A stretch of DNA of 64,000 bases from an uncultured Flavobacteriaceae bacterium. GTDB taxonomy: Bacteria; Bacteroidota; Bacteroidia; Flavobacteriales; Flavobacteriaceae. Every line of letters begins with the position of its first letter. Position 1 is the first letter of the stretch. Location: contig CALSUF010000001.1 in the NCBI GenBank assembly GCA_943789465.1, positions 186,001 to 250,000 of the forward strand. The letters run 5' to 3'. Shown in pieces: positions 37,715 to 47,388 of this stretch. A model generated the notes under the pieces. It saw only the letters and a list, made by a program, of their open reading frames with translations, had not been told where the DNA came from and searched no databases. A program made the position numbers and the translations under genes.

Positions 37715-38405
37715 AAACCTACTATTTTTAGACATTGAAACGGTCCCTGAAACCGAACACTATTCTGAACTTTCTGAAGACAAACAGCTGCTTTGGAAAC
37801 AGAAATCAAAATACCAACGTAAAGAAGATTACAGTGCGGAGGCATTTTATGACCGTGCCGGGATTTGGGCAGAATTTGGGAAAATTGTCTGTATTTCCGT
37901 TGGCTATTTTACCATTGTAAATTCTGAACGACGATTCAGAGTCACTTCATTTTACGGAGAAGAGCGCACTCTTCTTTTGGAGTTTAAAACCCTTCTTGAA
38001 ACTCATTTCTCAAAACCTAAACATCTATTGTGTGCGCATAACGGAAAAGAATTTGACTTTCCTTATATCGCACGAAGAATGATTATCCACAACATAACAC
38101 TTCCTGTAAAACTAAATTTGTTTGGGAAAAAACCTTGGGAGGTGCCGCACCTTGATACTCTTGAATTGTGGAAATTTGGAGATTACAAACATTATACTTC
38201 TCTAAAATTACTAACCAATGTGTTAGGAATTCCATCACCTAAAGATGACATTGATGGCAGTGAAATATTTCGAGTTTATTTTGAAGAAAATGATATTGAG
38301 CGAATTGTTACCTATTGCCAAAAAGACACTATTTCTGTGGCGCAAATTATATTAAGACTCCGTGGAGAAGCCCTATTAGAAATGGATGAAATTGCTTATA
38401 TTTAA
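37692..38405 (+). CDS. Predicted 3'-5' exonuclease (DnaQ-like, PolB-associated type)
   Basis: This 237-residue RNase H-fold protein begins LENLLFLDIETVPE, with the metal ligands Asp14 and Glu16 of exonuclease motif I. Motif II is in LLCAHNGKEFDFPYIARRM, and motif III near RIVTYCQKDTISVAQII. It matches the stand-alone predicted exonucleases related to the B-family polymerase proofreading domain. The ATG at 37692 is chosen because it places motif I at the usual position and because upstream sequence is inside the serine hydrolase. The double ABC ATPase gene begins 3 nt after it. Confidence 0.85.
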   Translation: MLQKLNLENLLFLDIETVPETEHYSELSEDKQLLWKQKSKYQRKEDYSAEAFYDRAGIWAEFGKIVCISVGYFTIVNSERRFRVTSFYGEERTLLLEFKTLLETHFSKPKHLLCAHNGKEFDFPYIARRMIIHNITLPVKLNLFGKKPWEVPHLDTLELWKFGDYKHYTSLKLLTNVLGIPSPKDDIDGSEIFRVYFEENDIERIVTYCQKDTISVAQIILRLRGEALLEMDEIAYI

Positions 38406-38408
38406 GCA

Positions 38409-40100
38409 ATGAATCAATCACCTGTTCTTAGCATTAAAGACCTCAGAGTCGCTTTTAAATCCTCCATGGGTTTAAACGAAGTGTTACACGGAATATCTTA
38501 CGATCTATATACTGATGAAATTCTTGGAATTGTTGGCGAATCTGGAAGTGGAAAGTCGGTGGCATCTCTTGCTATTATGGGCTTGTTACCCCCAAAAAAA
38601 AGTGTGGTTAGTTCTGGTGAAATTCTATTCAGAAATGAAGACCTACTACACTATTCTCAAACAAAGTTAGAAGCACTTCGAGGTCAAAAAATAGCGATGA
38701 TCTTTCAAGAGCCTATGAGTGCTTTAAACCCTTCCATGTCATGTGGGGAACAAGTAGAAGAGATTTTGCTGCAACATACTTCCCTTAAAAAAAAGGAGGT
38801 AAAGGACGAAGTGATGCGTTTGTTTGATGATGTGAAAATTCCTAATCCTACAACAACCTTTGATAAATATCCGCATGAAATTTCTGGAGGACAACAACAG
38901 CGCATAATGATTGCTATGGCAATTGCGTGTAAACCTGATGTTCTAATCGCGGACGAACCCACAACCGCTTTGGATGTGACGGTGCAAAAAGACATTATAG
39001 CACTCTTGAAATCCTTGCAAAAAAAATCCAAAATGAGTGTGATTTTTATCAGTCATGACTTGGCATTGGTTTCTGAGATTGCAGACCGCATTCTTGTGAT
39101 GTATAAAGGAAAAATTGTAGAAAGTGGCGATACAATATCCATCTTTAAAACTCCTAAAGAGGACTATACGAAGGCACTCATAGGCGCAAGACCGACTCTC
39201 AGATTTCGCTTGAGACAACTTCCTGCCATTAGTGATTTTTTATCTGGTACCATATCTAGCACTCTTATTTCAAAAAGTACTCGCACCCAAAAACATAATG
39301 AAATTTATAGCAAAGCTCCCTTGTTAGAAGTGATCAATCTTGAAAAGACCTATTTTTCCAAAGCCTCTTTTTTTGGAACAAGAACCGCTTTCAAGGCAGT
39401 GGATGCGGTGAGTTTTAAAGTCTATGCTGGGGAAACACTCGGGCTTGTTGGCGAATCTGGTTGTGGAAAATCAACCCTTGGGAAGGCTATCTTACAACTA
39501 GATAAAGCAACTGCAGGCACTCTAAAATACAAAGGGAACGACATTACAAATCTCAATAAAAAAGAATTGCGTTCATTGCGCAAAGAAATTCAGATAATTT
39601 TCCAAGATCCCTATGCCTCACTGAATCCTCGCCTTACGGTTGGAAAAGCCATTATGGAGCCCATGAAAGTACACAAGCTATTTTCATCTGATGAAGAACG
39701 GAAAGCAAAAACTTTAGAAATTTTAGAAAAAGTAGGATTAGAAGCTTCCCATTTTGATCGATATCCGCATGAATTTTCTGGAGGACAACGGCAACGCATT
39801 GGCATTGCAAGAACCATTGCGGTAGAACCTAAATTGATTATATGTGATGAATCTGTATCTGCTCTTGATATTTCGGTACAAGCACAGGTCCTGAATTTGT
39901 TAAATACTCTAAAAGAAGATTATGAGTTTACTTATATTTTTATATCTCATGATTTGTCCGTTGTAAAATTTATGTCCGATCAATTGATGGTGATGAATAA
40001 AGGCAAAATTGAAGAACTTGGTGAAGCAGATGCCATTTATGAATCGCCTCAAAAAGCGTACACCAAAGCGTTGATAGAGGCCATCCCGAAAGGAATTTAA
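38409..40100 (+). CDS. ABC transporter ATPase with two fused nucleotide-binding domains
   Basis: This 563-residue protein consists of two complete ATPase halves of the dipeptide/oligopeptide type (YejF/GsiA-like, OppD-OppF fusion). The first has Walker A GESGSGKS (43-50) and signature SGGQQQR; the second has GESGCGKST (about 350) and SGGQRQR. No permease or binding-protein gene lies nearby, so the transporter partners must be elsewhere. It follows the exonuclease by 3 nt and precedes a PH-like membrane protein by 4 nt. Confidence 0.95.
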   Translation: MNQSPVLSIKDLRVAFKSSMGLNEVLHGISYDLYTDEILGIVGESGSGKSVASLAIMGLLPPKKSVVSSGEILFRNEDLLHYSQTKLEALRGQKIAMIFQEPMSALNPSMSCGEQVEEILLQHTSLKKKEVKDEVMRLFDDVKIPNPTTTFDKYPHEISGGQQQRIMIAMAIACKPDVLIADEPTTALDVTVQKDIIALLKSLQKKSKMSVIFISHDLALVSEIADRILVMYKGKIVESGDTISIFKTPKEDYTKALIGARPTLRFRLRQLPAISDFLSGTISSTLISKSTRTQKHNEIYSKAPLLEVINLEKTYFSKASFFGTRTAFKAVDAVSFKVYAGETLGLVGESGCGKSTLGKAILQLDKATAGTLKYKGNDITNLNKKELRSLRKEIQIIFQDPYASLNPRLTVGKAIMEPMKVHKLFSSDEERKAKTLEILEKVGLEASHFDRYPHEFSGGQRQRIGIARTIAVEPKLIICDESVSALDISVQAQVLNLLNTLKEDYEFTYIFISHDLSVVKFMSDQLMVMNKGKIEELGEADAIYESPQKAYTKALIEAIPKGI

Positions 40101-40104
40101 ATCT

Positions 40105-40560
40105 ATGGAAACTTTAAAATTTAAAAGCAAAAAAGACGTCTTATTTCAGGCTTTAATTCTTGGAACTGCTGGATTTTGCATTAGTACTGTTGTAACCCAA
40201 AGCTTAGCTACAGAGCTTGATAAATGGAATTATATAACTATAAATTTGTTACTATTCGTTTGTGGATTTCTATTTTGGTGCTATTACGGCACATACTATG
40301 AGCTTACTCAAACACATTTAAAATATAACTGTGGTCCCATTAGAGGGCATATCGAAATTAAAGAAATCCGAGAAATTATAAAAGACAAAACACTTTGGGT
40401 GGGTTTAAAACCTGCAACCGCCAGAAAGGGTTTGATTATAAAATATAGAAAATTTGATGAAATTTATATCAGTCCTGAATCAAATGACGAATTCATAAGT
40501 CACATTTTAGCAATAAACGACGCTATAAAAATAACGGCTCACTCCAAACCAAGTTTATAA
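40105..40560 (+). CDS. Two-helix membrane protein with PH-like domain
   Basis: This 151-residue protein has two membrane helices (about 12-32 and 44-62). A soluble segment rich in strands follows: YYELTQTHLKYNCGPIRGHI, EIKEIREIIKDKTLW, RKGLIIKYRKFDEIYISPES. This layout matches the bacterial PH-domain proteins (YdbS/YdbT-like and relatives). The function is not known. It is the last gene of the serine hydrolase-exonuclease-ABC run and its stop overlaps that of scoB, on the other strand, by 6 nt. Confidence 0.7.
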   Translation: METLKFKSKKDVLFQALILGTAGFCISTVVTQSLATELDKWNYITINLLLFVCGFLFWCYYGTYYELTQTHLKYNCGPIRGHIEIKEIREIIKDKTLWVGLKPATARKGLIIKYRKFDEIYISPESNDEFISHILAINDAIKITAHSKPSL

Positions 40561-41208
40561 AACCATTTCTGGAACAACACCTTCAATAATAAGATGCCCT
40601 TCTGTCGCTTGTTGAATCGTTTCTACAGAAATTCCTGGTGCACGTTCTAAGAGTTTAAAACCCTCTTTTGTGACTTCTAAAACCGCTAAATTAGTGACGA
40701 TTTTCTTAACACACCCAACTCCTGTAAGAGGAAGCGAACAGCGCTTTAAAAGTTTAGACTTTCCTTTTTTGTTGGTGTGCATCATAGCGACTATAATGTT
40801 TTCGGCACTGGCCACTAAATCCATTGCACCCCCCATCCCTTTAACCATATAACCAGGAATTTTCCAATTGGCAATGTCTCCATTTTCTGAAACTTCCATC
40901 GCTCCTAAAATTGTGAGGTGTACATGCTTGCCACGAATCATAGAAAAACTAGTTGCTGAATCAAAAAAACTAGCGCCATCAAGAGTTGTAATGGTTTGTT
41001 TTCCTGCGTTGATAAGATCGGCATCTTCTTCACCTTCAAAAGGAAATGGCCCCATCCCTAAAACCCCATTTTCACTTTGAAATTCGACTTCAATATCTTC
41101 ACGAACGTAGTTTGCTACTAAAGTAGGAATTCCAATTCCTAGGTTGACATAGTATCCGTTTTTGACTTCTTTAGCAATTCTCTTTGCAATTCCAATTTTG
41201 TCTAACAT
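40555..41208 (-). CDS. scoB: 3-oxoacid CoA-transferase subunit B
   Basis: This is the beta subunit of succinyl-CoA:3-ketoacid CoA-transferase, 217 residues long. The catalytic glutamate that forms the CoA thioester is Glu46 in [28 protein letters not shown] near the start and [20 protein letters not shown] are also family-typical. It overlaps scoA by 7 nt, so the two subunits are made together. The enzyme activates acetoacetate for use as carbon source. Confidence 0.95.
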   Translation of the reverse strand: MLDKIGIAKRIAKEVKNGYYVNLGIGIPTLVANYVREDIEVEFQSENGVLGMGPFPFEGEEDADLINAGKQTITTLDGASFFDSATSFSMIRGKHVHLTILGAMEVSENGDIANWKIPGYMVKGMGGAMDLVASAENIIVAMMHTNKKGKSKLLKRCSLPLTGVGCVKKIVTNLAVLEVTKEGFKLLERAPGISVETIQQATEGHLIIEGVVPEMVL

Positions 41209-41912
41209 GATTCTGTTTTTTGTCTTAGCGTTCGTTTTTCAATGCGTTTTTCGTAATCCTTACCTTGGAAGATACGTTGAACAAATATCCCAGGAATGTG
41301 AATTTGGTTGGGGTCTAGCGAACCCACTGGAACTAATTCTTCAACCTCAACAACGGTAACTTTAGCTGCACCACACATATTAGGGTTGAAGTTTCTAGCC
41401 GTTGCTTTGAATATTAAGTTTCCTGCCGCATCGCCTTTCCATGCTTTTACAAAAGAAAAATCAGCTTTAAAAGCGGTTTCCAAAACATACATTTTACCAT
41501 CAAATTCACGGGTTTCTTTGCCTTCGGCAACTTCTGTTCCGTAACCCGCTGGCGTGTAAATCGCGGGGAATCCTGCTTGCGCAGCTCTGCAGCGCTCCGC
41601 TAAGGTGCCTTGTGGAATCAATTCAACATCTAACTCTCCTGAAAGCATTTGACGTTCAAACTCATCATTTTCTCCAACATAGGAAGAAATCATTTTTTTG
41701 ATTTGGTGTTTTTGAAGTAATAATCCAAGTCCAAAATCGTCAACGCCTGCATTGTTTGAAATACAGGTGAGGTCATTAACATTCATATCTACTAGTTCAG
41801 AAATTGCATTTTCGGGAATTCCACACAATCCAAAACCACCAAGCATTAGGGTCATTCCGCTAGAGATGCCATCAAGGGCTTCTTTTACGTTTGCTACTTG
41901 TTTATTTATCAT
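41202..41912 (-). CDS. scoA: 3-oxoacid CoA-transferase subunit A
   Basis: This is the alpha subunit, 236 residues. The N-terminal glycine loop [17 protein letters not shown] is diagnostic, followed by [15 protein letters not shown] and [20 protein letters not shown]. It is the first gene of a two-gene operon with scoB, with a 7-nt overlap. A near-consensus -7 element lies upstream (TACTTTTT on the minus strand). Confidence 0.95.
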   Translation of the reverse strand: MINKQVANVKEALDGISSGMTLMLGGFGLCGIPENAISELVDMNVNDLTCISNNAGVDDFGLGLLLQKHQIKKMISSYVGENDEFERQMLSGELDVELIPQGTLAERCRAAQAGFPAIYTPAGYGTEVAEGKETREFDGKMYVLETAFKADFSFVKAWKGDAAGNLIFKATARNFNPNMCGAAKVTVVEVEELVPVGSLDPNQIHIPGIFVQRIFQGKDYEKRIEKRTLRQKTESC

Positions 41913-41968
41913 CGTTTTAATTTAGGATAAAAAAGTACGAAAAAAATATTATTAAAAGAGTGATTTCA

Positions 41969-44308
41969 CTAGAAATCAATATCTGGTGTAATCGGTGTCA
42001 TATCTACAGGGATCGGATCTCCCTCTTCAAATATCGGCTCACATTCTACTTCAATGGTGAGGTTTTCTGGCGCTACAAAATCTTCTATTGAAATCTCTAA
42101 TTCATCTAGCGTGTAACAGCTTCTCATATAATTTGCCCAAATAGGAAGTGCCATAGCTGCTCCCTGTCCATAGGTAATTGTCTTGAAATGAGTGGCACGG
42201 TCTTCTCCACCAACCCATACGCCTGTCACTAAGTTAGGAACCATCCCCATAAACCAACCATCACTTTGATTTTGAGTCGTTCCTGTTTTTCCGGCTATTG
42301 GGTTTGTAAATTCATACGGATAGCCTGTTACAATTTCTTTGTAAACAAGTTGATCTTTAGCCGCATTGTGTCGCAAACGCTGTCCTGAGCCAAACTGAGT
42401 AACACCTTCCATTAATTTTACCGTCACATAGGCGACTTCTTCACTAAGAACATCCTTCGTTTCTGGAGCATATTGATACAATATAGTGCCGTTTTTATCT
42501 TCTATTCTAGTGACCATTACAGGTTTGGTATACACGCCTTGATTTGCAAATGTAGAGTATGCTGCCACCATTTCGTACACACTCAAATCTGGAGTTCCCA
42601 AAGCGATTGATGGTACGGCAGGGATGTTCTGTTCAACTCCTAAACTTCGAGCTAAATTGATAACTGGTTGCGGCCCAATTTCATTCATTAAACGTGCTGT
42701 AATAGTGTTTCTAGAGTTTGCCAAAGCCGATTTGAGGGTTTCAAAACCGCCATAATTTCCACCAGAGTTTTTTGGAGACCACGGTTTCATGTTTCCATGT
42801 TTCATAGCTTCTATCGTAATTTGAGATTTTGGAAAGGTATCACAAGGAGATAAATGCAGTTGATCAATAGCGGCTGCATACACAAAAGGCTTAAAGGTAG
42901 ATCCTACTTGTCGTTTTCCTTGTTTAGCCATGTCATATTGAAAGTGTTTATAATTAACGCCTCCAACCCATGCTTTCACATGACCCGTTTGTGGGTTCAT
43001 TGACATCATTCCTGATCTTAAAAAAGTTTTATAATAACGCATAGAGTCCAATGGCGTCATGATGGTATCTATTTCGTTGTTTTTAGCCGTCCATGAAAAT
43101 ATTTTCATGGGGGTGGGTTTTTTGAAGGATGCAATAATCTCTTTGTTTGGTTTTTTTAGATCATACTTCATTTTGCGCCAACGTTCAGAACGGCGCATAC
43201 TCGAATTCAATAAATCGGTGATTTCTTCAGGTTCTAAATCCAAAAAAGGTGCGGTTCGATTTCTTCTTGGTGTATTTTGAACAAAAAACTCTGCTTGTAA
43301 ATTGGCCATATGCTCCTTAGTCGCTGATTCAGCAAAGGTTTGCATGCGTGAATCTAGGGTGGTATATATTTTTAAACCATCTTTATAGATGTTGTACTTG
43401 TCTCCATTTGGTTTGGTATTTTGAGGGTTGTTGACCCACTCTTTCATGAAACCACGGAGGTATGCTCTGAAATAAGTTGCAATCCCTTCTCGATGAGATT
43501 CTGGAGAATAGTTGAGCCCTAAGGGTAGTTCTTGTAACGAGTCTTTAGTAGTTTTTTTTAGAAATCCATATTTAGCCATTTGGCTTAATACTACATTTCG
43601 GCGGTTTTTGGTGCCAACTGGATTTCGTTTTGGGCGTGGATTGTAAAGTGAAGAGTTTTTAAACATTCCTACTAACATCGCAGATTCATCAATACTTAAA
43701 TCTTTAGGTTCTTTTCCAAAATAAATTCTAGAGGCTGATCTAATGCCGTCGGCATTATTTCCAAAATCATAGATGTTAAAATATTGGGCTATAATTTCTT
43801 CTTTGGTGTACTGGCGCTCTAAGCGAGTAGCTATCACCCATTCTTTTATTTTTTGAGTGATTCTACCAACTTTGTTACGAGAGCCTTCCCCATGAAAAAG
43901 TTGCTTTGCTAACTGTTGAGAAATCGTACTCGCTCCCCCTCCTTTGCCAAGTTTGATAATGGCTCGAAAGGTTCCTCTAGCGTCAATTCCAGCGTGCTCG
44001 TAATGTCGAACATCTTCAGTCGCAATAAGAGCGTCTACAAGGTGTTTAGGGAGTTCGTTAAATGCTACGGGGGTTCTGTTGTCTTCGTAATAAAATTTAC
44101 CTAGGGTTTCACCGTCAGAAGAAATGATTTCGGTGGCTAAATTAGTTCGTGGATTTTCTAAAGCGGTGGTGTCTGGCATGTCACCAAAAACACCAAAAGA
44201 TGCCGATAGAAACACAAGTAATACTGCTGAAATAGCTGCTAAAAAACACATCCAAAACCAACGGATTGGCTTTGAAAAATCAAGTGATGCTGTCTTTTTT
44301 TTTGCCAT
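41969..44308 (-). CDS. Class A penicillin-binding protein (PBP1A-like)
   Basis: This 779-residue bifunctional peptidoglycan synthase has a membrane anchor (about 17-38). A GT51 glycosyltransferase domain follows, with catalytic Glu98 in ATEDVRHYEHAG and GGASTISQQLAK. The transpeptidase domain has the nucleophile Ser470 in GSTFKPF, SRNT as the SxN motif, and KTGTTQNQSDGWF. The C-terminus is acidic. It lies 5 nt downstream of gldH in the order ricT-gldH-PBP, an arrangement that recurs in Flavobacteriaceae. Confidence 0.96.
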   Translation of the reverse strand: MAKKKTASLDFSKPIRWFWMCFLAAISAVLLVFLSASFGVFGDMPDTTALENPRTNLATEIISSDGETLGKFYYEDNRTPVAFNELPKHLVDALIATEDVRHYEHAGIDARGTFRAIIKLGKGGGASTISQQLAKQLFHGEGSRNKVGRITQKIKEWVIATRLERQYTKEEIIAQYFNIYDFGNNADGIRSASRIYFGKEPKDLSIDESAMLVGMFKNSSLYNPRPKRNPVGTKNRRNVVLSQMAKYGFLKKTTKDSLQELPLGLNYSPESHREGIATYFRAYLRGFMKEWVNNPQNTKPNGDKYNIYKDGLKIYTTLDSRMQTFAESATKEHMANLQAEFFVQNTPRRNRTAPFLDLEPEEITDLLNSSMRRSERWRKMKYDLKKPNKEIIASFKKPTPMKIFSWTAKNNEIDTIMTPLDSMRYYKTFLRSGMMSMNPQTGHVKAWVGGVNYKHFQYDMAKQGKRQVGSTFKPFVYAAAIDQLHLSPCDTFPKSQITIEAMKHGNMKPWSPKNSGGNYGGFETLKSALANSRNTITARLMNEIGPQPVINLARSLGVEQNIPAVPSIALGTPDLSVYEMVAAYSTFANQGVYTKPVMVTRIEDKNGTILYQYAPETKDVLSEEVAYVTVKLMEGVTQFGSGQRLRHNAAKDQLVYKEIVTGYPYEFTNPIAGKTGTTQNQSDGWFMGMVPNLVTGVWVGGEDRATHFKTITYGQGAAMALPIWANYMRSCYTLDELEISIEDFVAPENLTIEVECEPIFEEGDPIPVDMTPITPDIDF

Positions 44309-44313
44309 AGTAT

Positions 44314-44811
44314 CTATTTATTTAGGGGTTCAATGCTAAACCCGACATCGATAATTCCATCAAGTTGAGCAACCCCATTTGGCTCTCCCCGATGGCGCAT
44401 TGCTTGTTGAATCTGTATTTTGTAGGTGCCCTCTTCACTAAACACAAAGGAATCGTCGTAACCTTTAAAGTAGAGTTTATGTTCTTTTACAGATGTAAAT
44501 CCAGAACCCAGAAGCTCTCCGTTGGGCTTGGCCATGAGGTACTCTAAAGTGTCTTTTGTAACTTTTCCGTTCGGATAATCTAATTCAACGATCAAAAATA
44601 AATTACTGAACTTATATGCTGAGGTCGTTCTTAAATTAACGAATAAGTTATAAGGGTTTATAGTGTCGGGGGCTATAAAATCGTATTTAATTATTTGTTG
44701 TTTATCCCAATGTTCTGAGATAGATGTATAGCGGTCGAACGACTTACTTTGTTGGCACGAGAAAGCTACACAAGCAAAAAGAAAGAGCGATACTACTGAT
44801 TTACTTTGCAT
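44314..44811 (-). CDS. gldH: Gliding motility lipoprotein GldH
   Basis: This 165-residue lipoprotein has its lipobox at Cys19 (CVAFSCQQS). GldH is one of the lipoproteins needed for gliding and for the type IX secretion machinery in Flavobacterium. The body (HWDKQQIIKYDFIAPDTINP, then YNLFVNLRTTSAYKFSNLFL, and EGTYKIQIQQAMR) matches that family. The ATG at 44811 gives the normal signal peptide; earlier in-frame codons lie in the ricT tail. It overlaps ricT by 11 nt. Confidence 0.9.
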   Translation of the reverse strand: MQSKSVVSLFLFACVAFSCQQSKSFDRYTSISEHWDKQQIIKYDFIAPDTINPYNLFVNLRTTSAYKFSNLFLIVELDYPNGKVTKDTLEYLMAKPNGELLGSGFTSVKEHKLYFKGYDDSFVFSEEGTYKIQIQQAMRHRGEPNGVAQLDGIIDVGFSIEPLNK

Positions 44812-45982
44812 TGTTGTTTTGGGGTCTAGGTTTTTTGTTGTTTCTATTGTTCTTTTTACGTCTGTTATTCTTTTTACGTCTTTGATTTTTAGGGGCATCA
44901 AATCGTGTTAGACTGTCTTGACCCACAACGTTTTCAAAATCAACTTTAGTATCTTCAATAAGATCAATAGCATATTCCTCTAAACTCGCCACCTTTTCGT
45001 TTTTAGCGTTGATGGCAATAATTTCATTGGCTTGAGTCGTAGTTAATTTGTGCCAATTCATCCATTCGCCTTCATAGGCATACCACATATGTCCTTTAAA
45101 AATATCTGTTTTTTGACAAACAGCAGTCCCTTTTGTGGTTCTTAATTTAATGTCTGTTTTTGGAAACGCTTTTAGAGCATCTAAATAGGCATCCAATTCA
45201 TAGTTTAGACAACACTTCAGTTTTCCGCATTGCCCTGCTAATTTTAAGGGGTTTAAAGACAATTGTTGGTAACGCGCTGCAGATGTATTGACTGATCTAA
45301 AATCTGTGAGCCATGTTGAGCAACAAAGTTCACGTCCACAGGAGCCAATCCCCCCAAGTCGCGCCGCTTCTTGTCGCAAACCTACTTGCTTCATTTCAAT
45401 TCGGGTTCTAAATTCTCTAGCAAACAATTTGATAAGCTCTCTAAAATCAACACGTTCATCGGCTGTATAATAAAAAGTTGCCTTGCTGGCATCGCCTTGA
45501 AATTCAATATCAGAGATTTTCATTTTCAACCTAAGGTCAATCGCAAATTGTCTTGCTTTGACTTTCATGGGCTCCTCTTTATCTCTGGCTTCAACCCAGA
45601 TGTCTATATCTCTTTGAGAAGCTTTGCGGTAAATTTTAAAAACTTCTTCGGGATTTTCAGAAATCTTCTTTCGTTTCATTTGAACTTTTACCAATTCACC
45701 AGAAAGAGTAACCATTCCAATATCATGTCCTGAAGCAGCTTGAGTTGCCACTACATCCCCTATACTTAAAGTTAAGTTTTCAGTATTTTTATAATACACT
45801 TTTCGCCCATTTTTAAAACGAACTTCTATCCAATTAAAAGGAGTCGCGCCATTGGGAAGTGTCATATTTGCTAGCCAATCAAATACAGTTAACTTATTAC
45901 AGCTATCGGTCCCACATGTTCCATTGTTTTTACAGCCTTTTGGCTGACCGTCTTTACCTGTTGAACAGCTTGTACATCCCAT
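44801..45982 (-). CDS. ricT: RicT-like PSP1-domain protein
   Basis: This 393-residue protein has the PSP1 C-terminal domain found in B. subtilis RicT (YaaT), part of an Fe-S complex affecting RNA processing and development. Two conserved cysteine groups are present: GIGSCGRELCCSTWL (Cys215, 220, 221) and GQCGKLKCCLNYE (Cys252, 257, 258). An extra cysteine-rich N-terminus (Cys3, 6, 17, 23, 28) could hold more metal. The last 25 residues are a very basic Arg/Lys/Asn-rich tail that may bind RNA. RicA and RicF partners are not seen. gldH overlaps its end. Confidence 0.9.
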   Translation of the reverse strand: MGCTSCSTGKDGQPKGCKNNGTCGTDSCNKLTVFDWLANMTLPNGATPFNWIEVRFKNGRKVYYKNTENLTLSIGDVVATQAASGHDIGMVTLSGELVKVQMKRKKISENPEEVFKIYRKASQRDIDIWVEARDKEEPMKVKARQFAIDLRLKMKISDIEFQGDASKATFYYTADERVDFRELIKLFAREFRTRIEMKQVGLRQEAARLGGIGSCGRELCCSTWLTDFRSVNTSAARYQQLSLNPLKLAGQCGKLKCCLNYELDAYLDALKAFPKTDIKLRTTKGTAVCQKTDIFKGHMWYAYEGEWMNWHKLTTTQANEIIAINAKNEKVASLEEYAIDLIEDTKVDFENVVGQDSLTRFDAPKNQRRKKNNRRKKNNRNNKKPRPQNNNAK

Positions 45983-46143
45983 AATTTATATATATTGAAT
46001 TTGTCAATGCAAAAGCATCACAAATGTGCGTTAATTTTATGATCTAAAACGTAAATATAAGATTATTTGAGGACTTAAAAAACGAGGCGAACCCTATTTT
46101 CTGAACTTATAAAAACTAAAACGAAACTCTTGAATTAAGAATC

Positions 46144-47211
46144 CTATGACTTATCGAGTGTCGCATAAATAGTTCTTAAATCTTTCTTATAGGGTAAATG
46201 ACCGGCACGGCCCTTTTTAAAAATATCATTGCTATTCCCTTGCCCTTTTCGCAATGCTTTTTGCTCTTCAAATGACATATTGTTGATATCCATACAATCG
46301 GTAGAACAGCAATTTTCCATACTTTCTTTGCAGGAATCACATTGAATAAAAAGTAAATGACAGGCTTGATTGGCGCAGTTGACATGTATGTCTGCTGGCT
46401 CGCCACATTGGTGGCAGTTTGCAATGACATCGTCTGATATTTTTTCGGCACGACGCTGATCAAATACAAAATTCTTTCCAATAAACTTGTTTTCTATTTT
46501 TTCATTCCCAACTTGTCGGGCGTAGTTAATAATGCCTCCCTCTAACTGGTATACATTTTTAAACCCTTTATGCTTGTAATAAGCACTGGCTTTTTCGCAA
46601 CGAATACCACCAGTACAGTACATGACTAATTTTTTAGTTTCTTTATAATCCTTGAGGTCTTCTTCAATTAAATCTAAGGATTCTCTAAACGTATCAACAT
46701 CAGGGGTGACAGCGTTTTTAAAATGACCTATTTCACTCTCATAATGATTCCGCATGTCCACCACCACCGTGTCTTCATCTTCAATAAGCGCATTGAATTC
46801 TGACGCATTAACATGCGTGCCGATATCTGAAGGATCAAAAGTGTTGTCGTTCAATCCGTCGGACACAATCTTATCACGTACCTTCACTTTAAGTTTTAAA
46901 AACGAGAATAAATCGTGTTCAATGGCAATATTAAGACGTACATTTTCTAGAAAATCGATGGTATCTAAATGGGTTTTAAACGCCTCAAATTTATCTGCAG
47001 GAACAGAGAGTTGTGCGTTAATTCCTTCTTTAGCCACATAGATTCGACCTAAGACATCAATGCTGTCCCAAAATAGAAATAAATGGTTTCTTAACAACTC
47101 GGGGTTGCTAATTTTTGAATATTTGTAGAAAGAGATGGTCAGGCGTTCTTTGCCTGCCTGTTGGATGAGTTCCGTTCTTTCAATATTGCTTAACGTATTG
47201 TACAGTTGCAT
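46144..47211 (-). CDS. trhO: tRNA uridine(34) hydroxylase (rhodanese-type)
   Basis: TrhO uses oxygen to hydroxylate U34 in a set of tRNAs, forming ho5U. The 355 residues comprise an N-terminal acylphosphatase-like domain (to about 110), a rhodanese domain with active-site Cys199 in VMYCTGGIRCEKASAYY, and a cysteine-rich C-terminus (CHQCGEPADIHVNC then CHLLFIQCDSCKESM) with a probable zinc site. A perfect -7 element lies upstream on this strand, divergent from recA. Confidence 0.93.
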   Translation of the reverse strand: MQLYNTLSNIERTELIQQAGKERLTISFYKYSKISNPELLRNHLFLFWDSIDVLGRIYVAKEGINAQLSVPADKFEAFKTHLDTIDFLENVRLNIAIEHDLFSFLKLKVKVRDKIVSDGLNDNTFDPSDIGTHVNASEFNALIEDEDTVVVDMRNHYESEIGHFKNAVTPDVDTFRESLDLIEEDLKDYKETKKLVMYCTGGIRCEKASAYYKHKGFKNVYQLEGGIINYARQVGNEKIENKFIGKNFVFDQRRAEKISDDVIANCHQCGEPADIHVNCANQACHLLFIQCDSCKESMENCCSTDCMDINNMSFEEQKALRKGQGNSNDIFKKGRAGHLPYKKDLRTIYATLDKS

Positions 47212-47246
47212 GCTATACTAATTTTAAGTTGATACTAATTGAATTG

Positions 47247-47254
47247 CAAAGGTA
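47247..47254 (-). promoter_or_regulatory. -7 promoter element for trhO
   Basis: On the minus strand TACCTTTG matches TAnnTTTG exactly, about 35 nt upstream of the trhO ATG. Confidence 0.45.
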
Positions 47255-47353
47255 ATAATTTTTTAGAATAACCTCGAAAAAAGCGAATGTAAAGGGTTTG
47301 GAAAATATTACAAAAAGGTTCGTTAAAATTTTAAAACTTTACAAAAGATGTCT

Positions 47354-47361
47354 TATTTTAG
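47354..47361 (+). promoter_or_regulatory. -7-like promoter element for recA
   Basis: TATTTTAG deviates from TAnnTTTG at one base (A for T at the seventh position). It lies 27 nt upstream of recA. No SOS-box-like palindrome was recognised around it. Confidence 0.35.
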
Positions 47362-47388
47362 CAAGAAGAAATTAGATACACAAGACTT

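Noticed and set aside
41202-41359. Small plus-strand frame across the scoA/scoB junction
   Set aside because: It is antisense to two certain genes.
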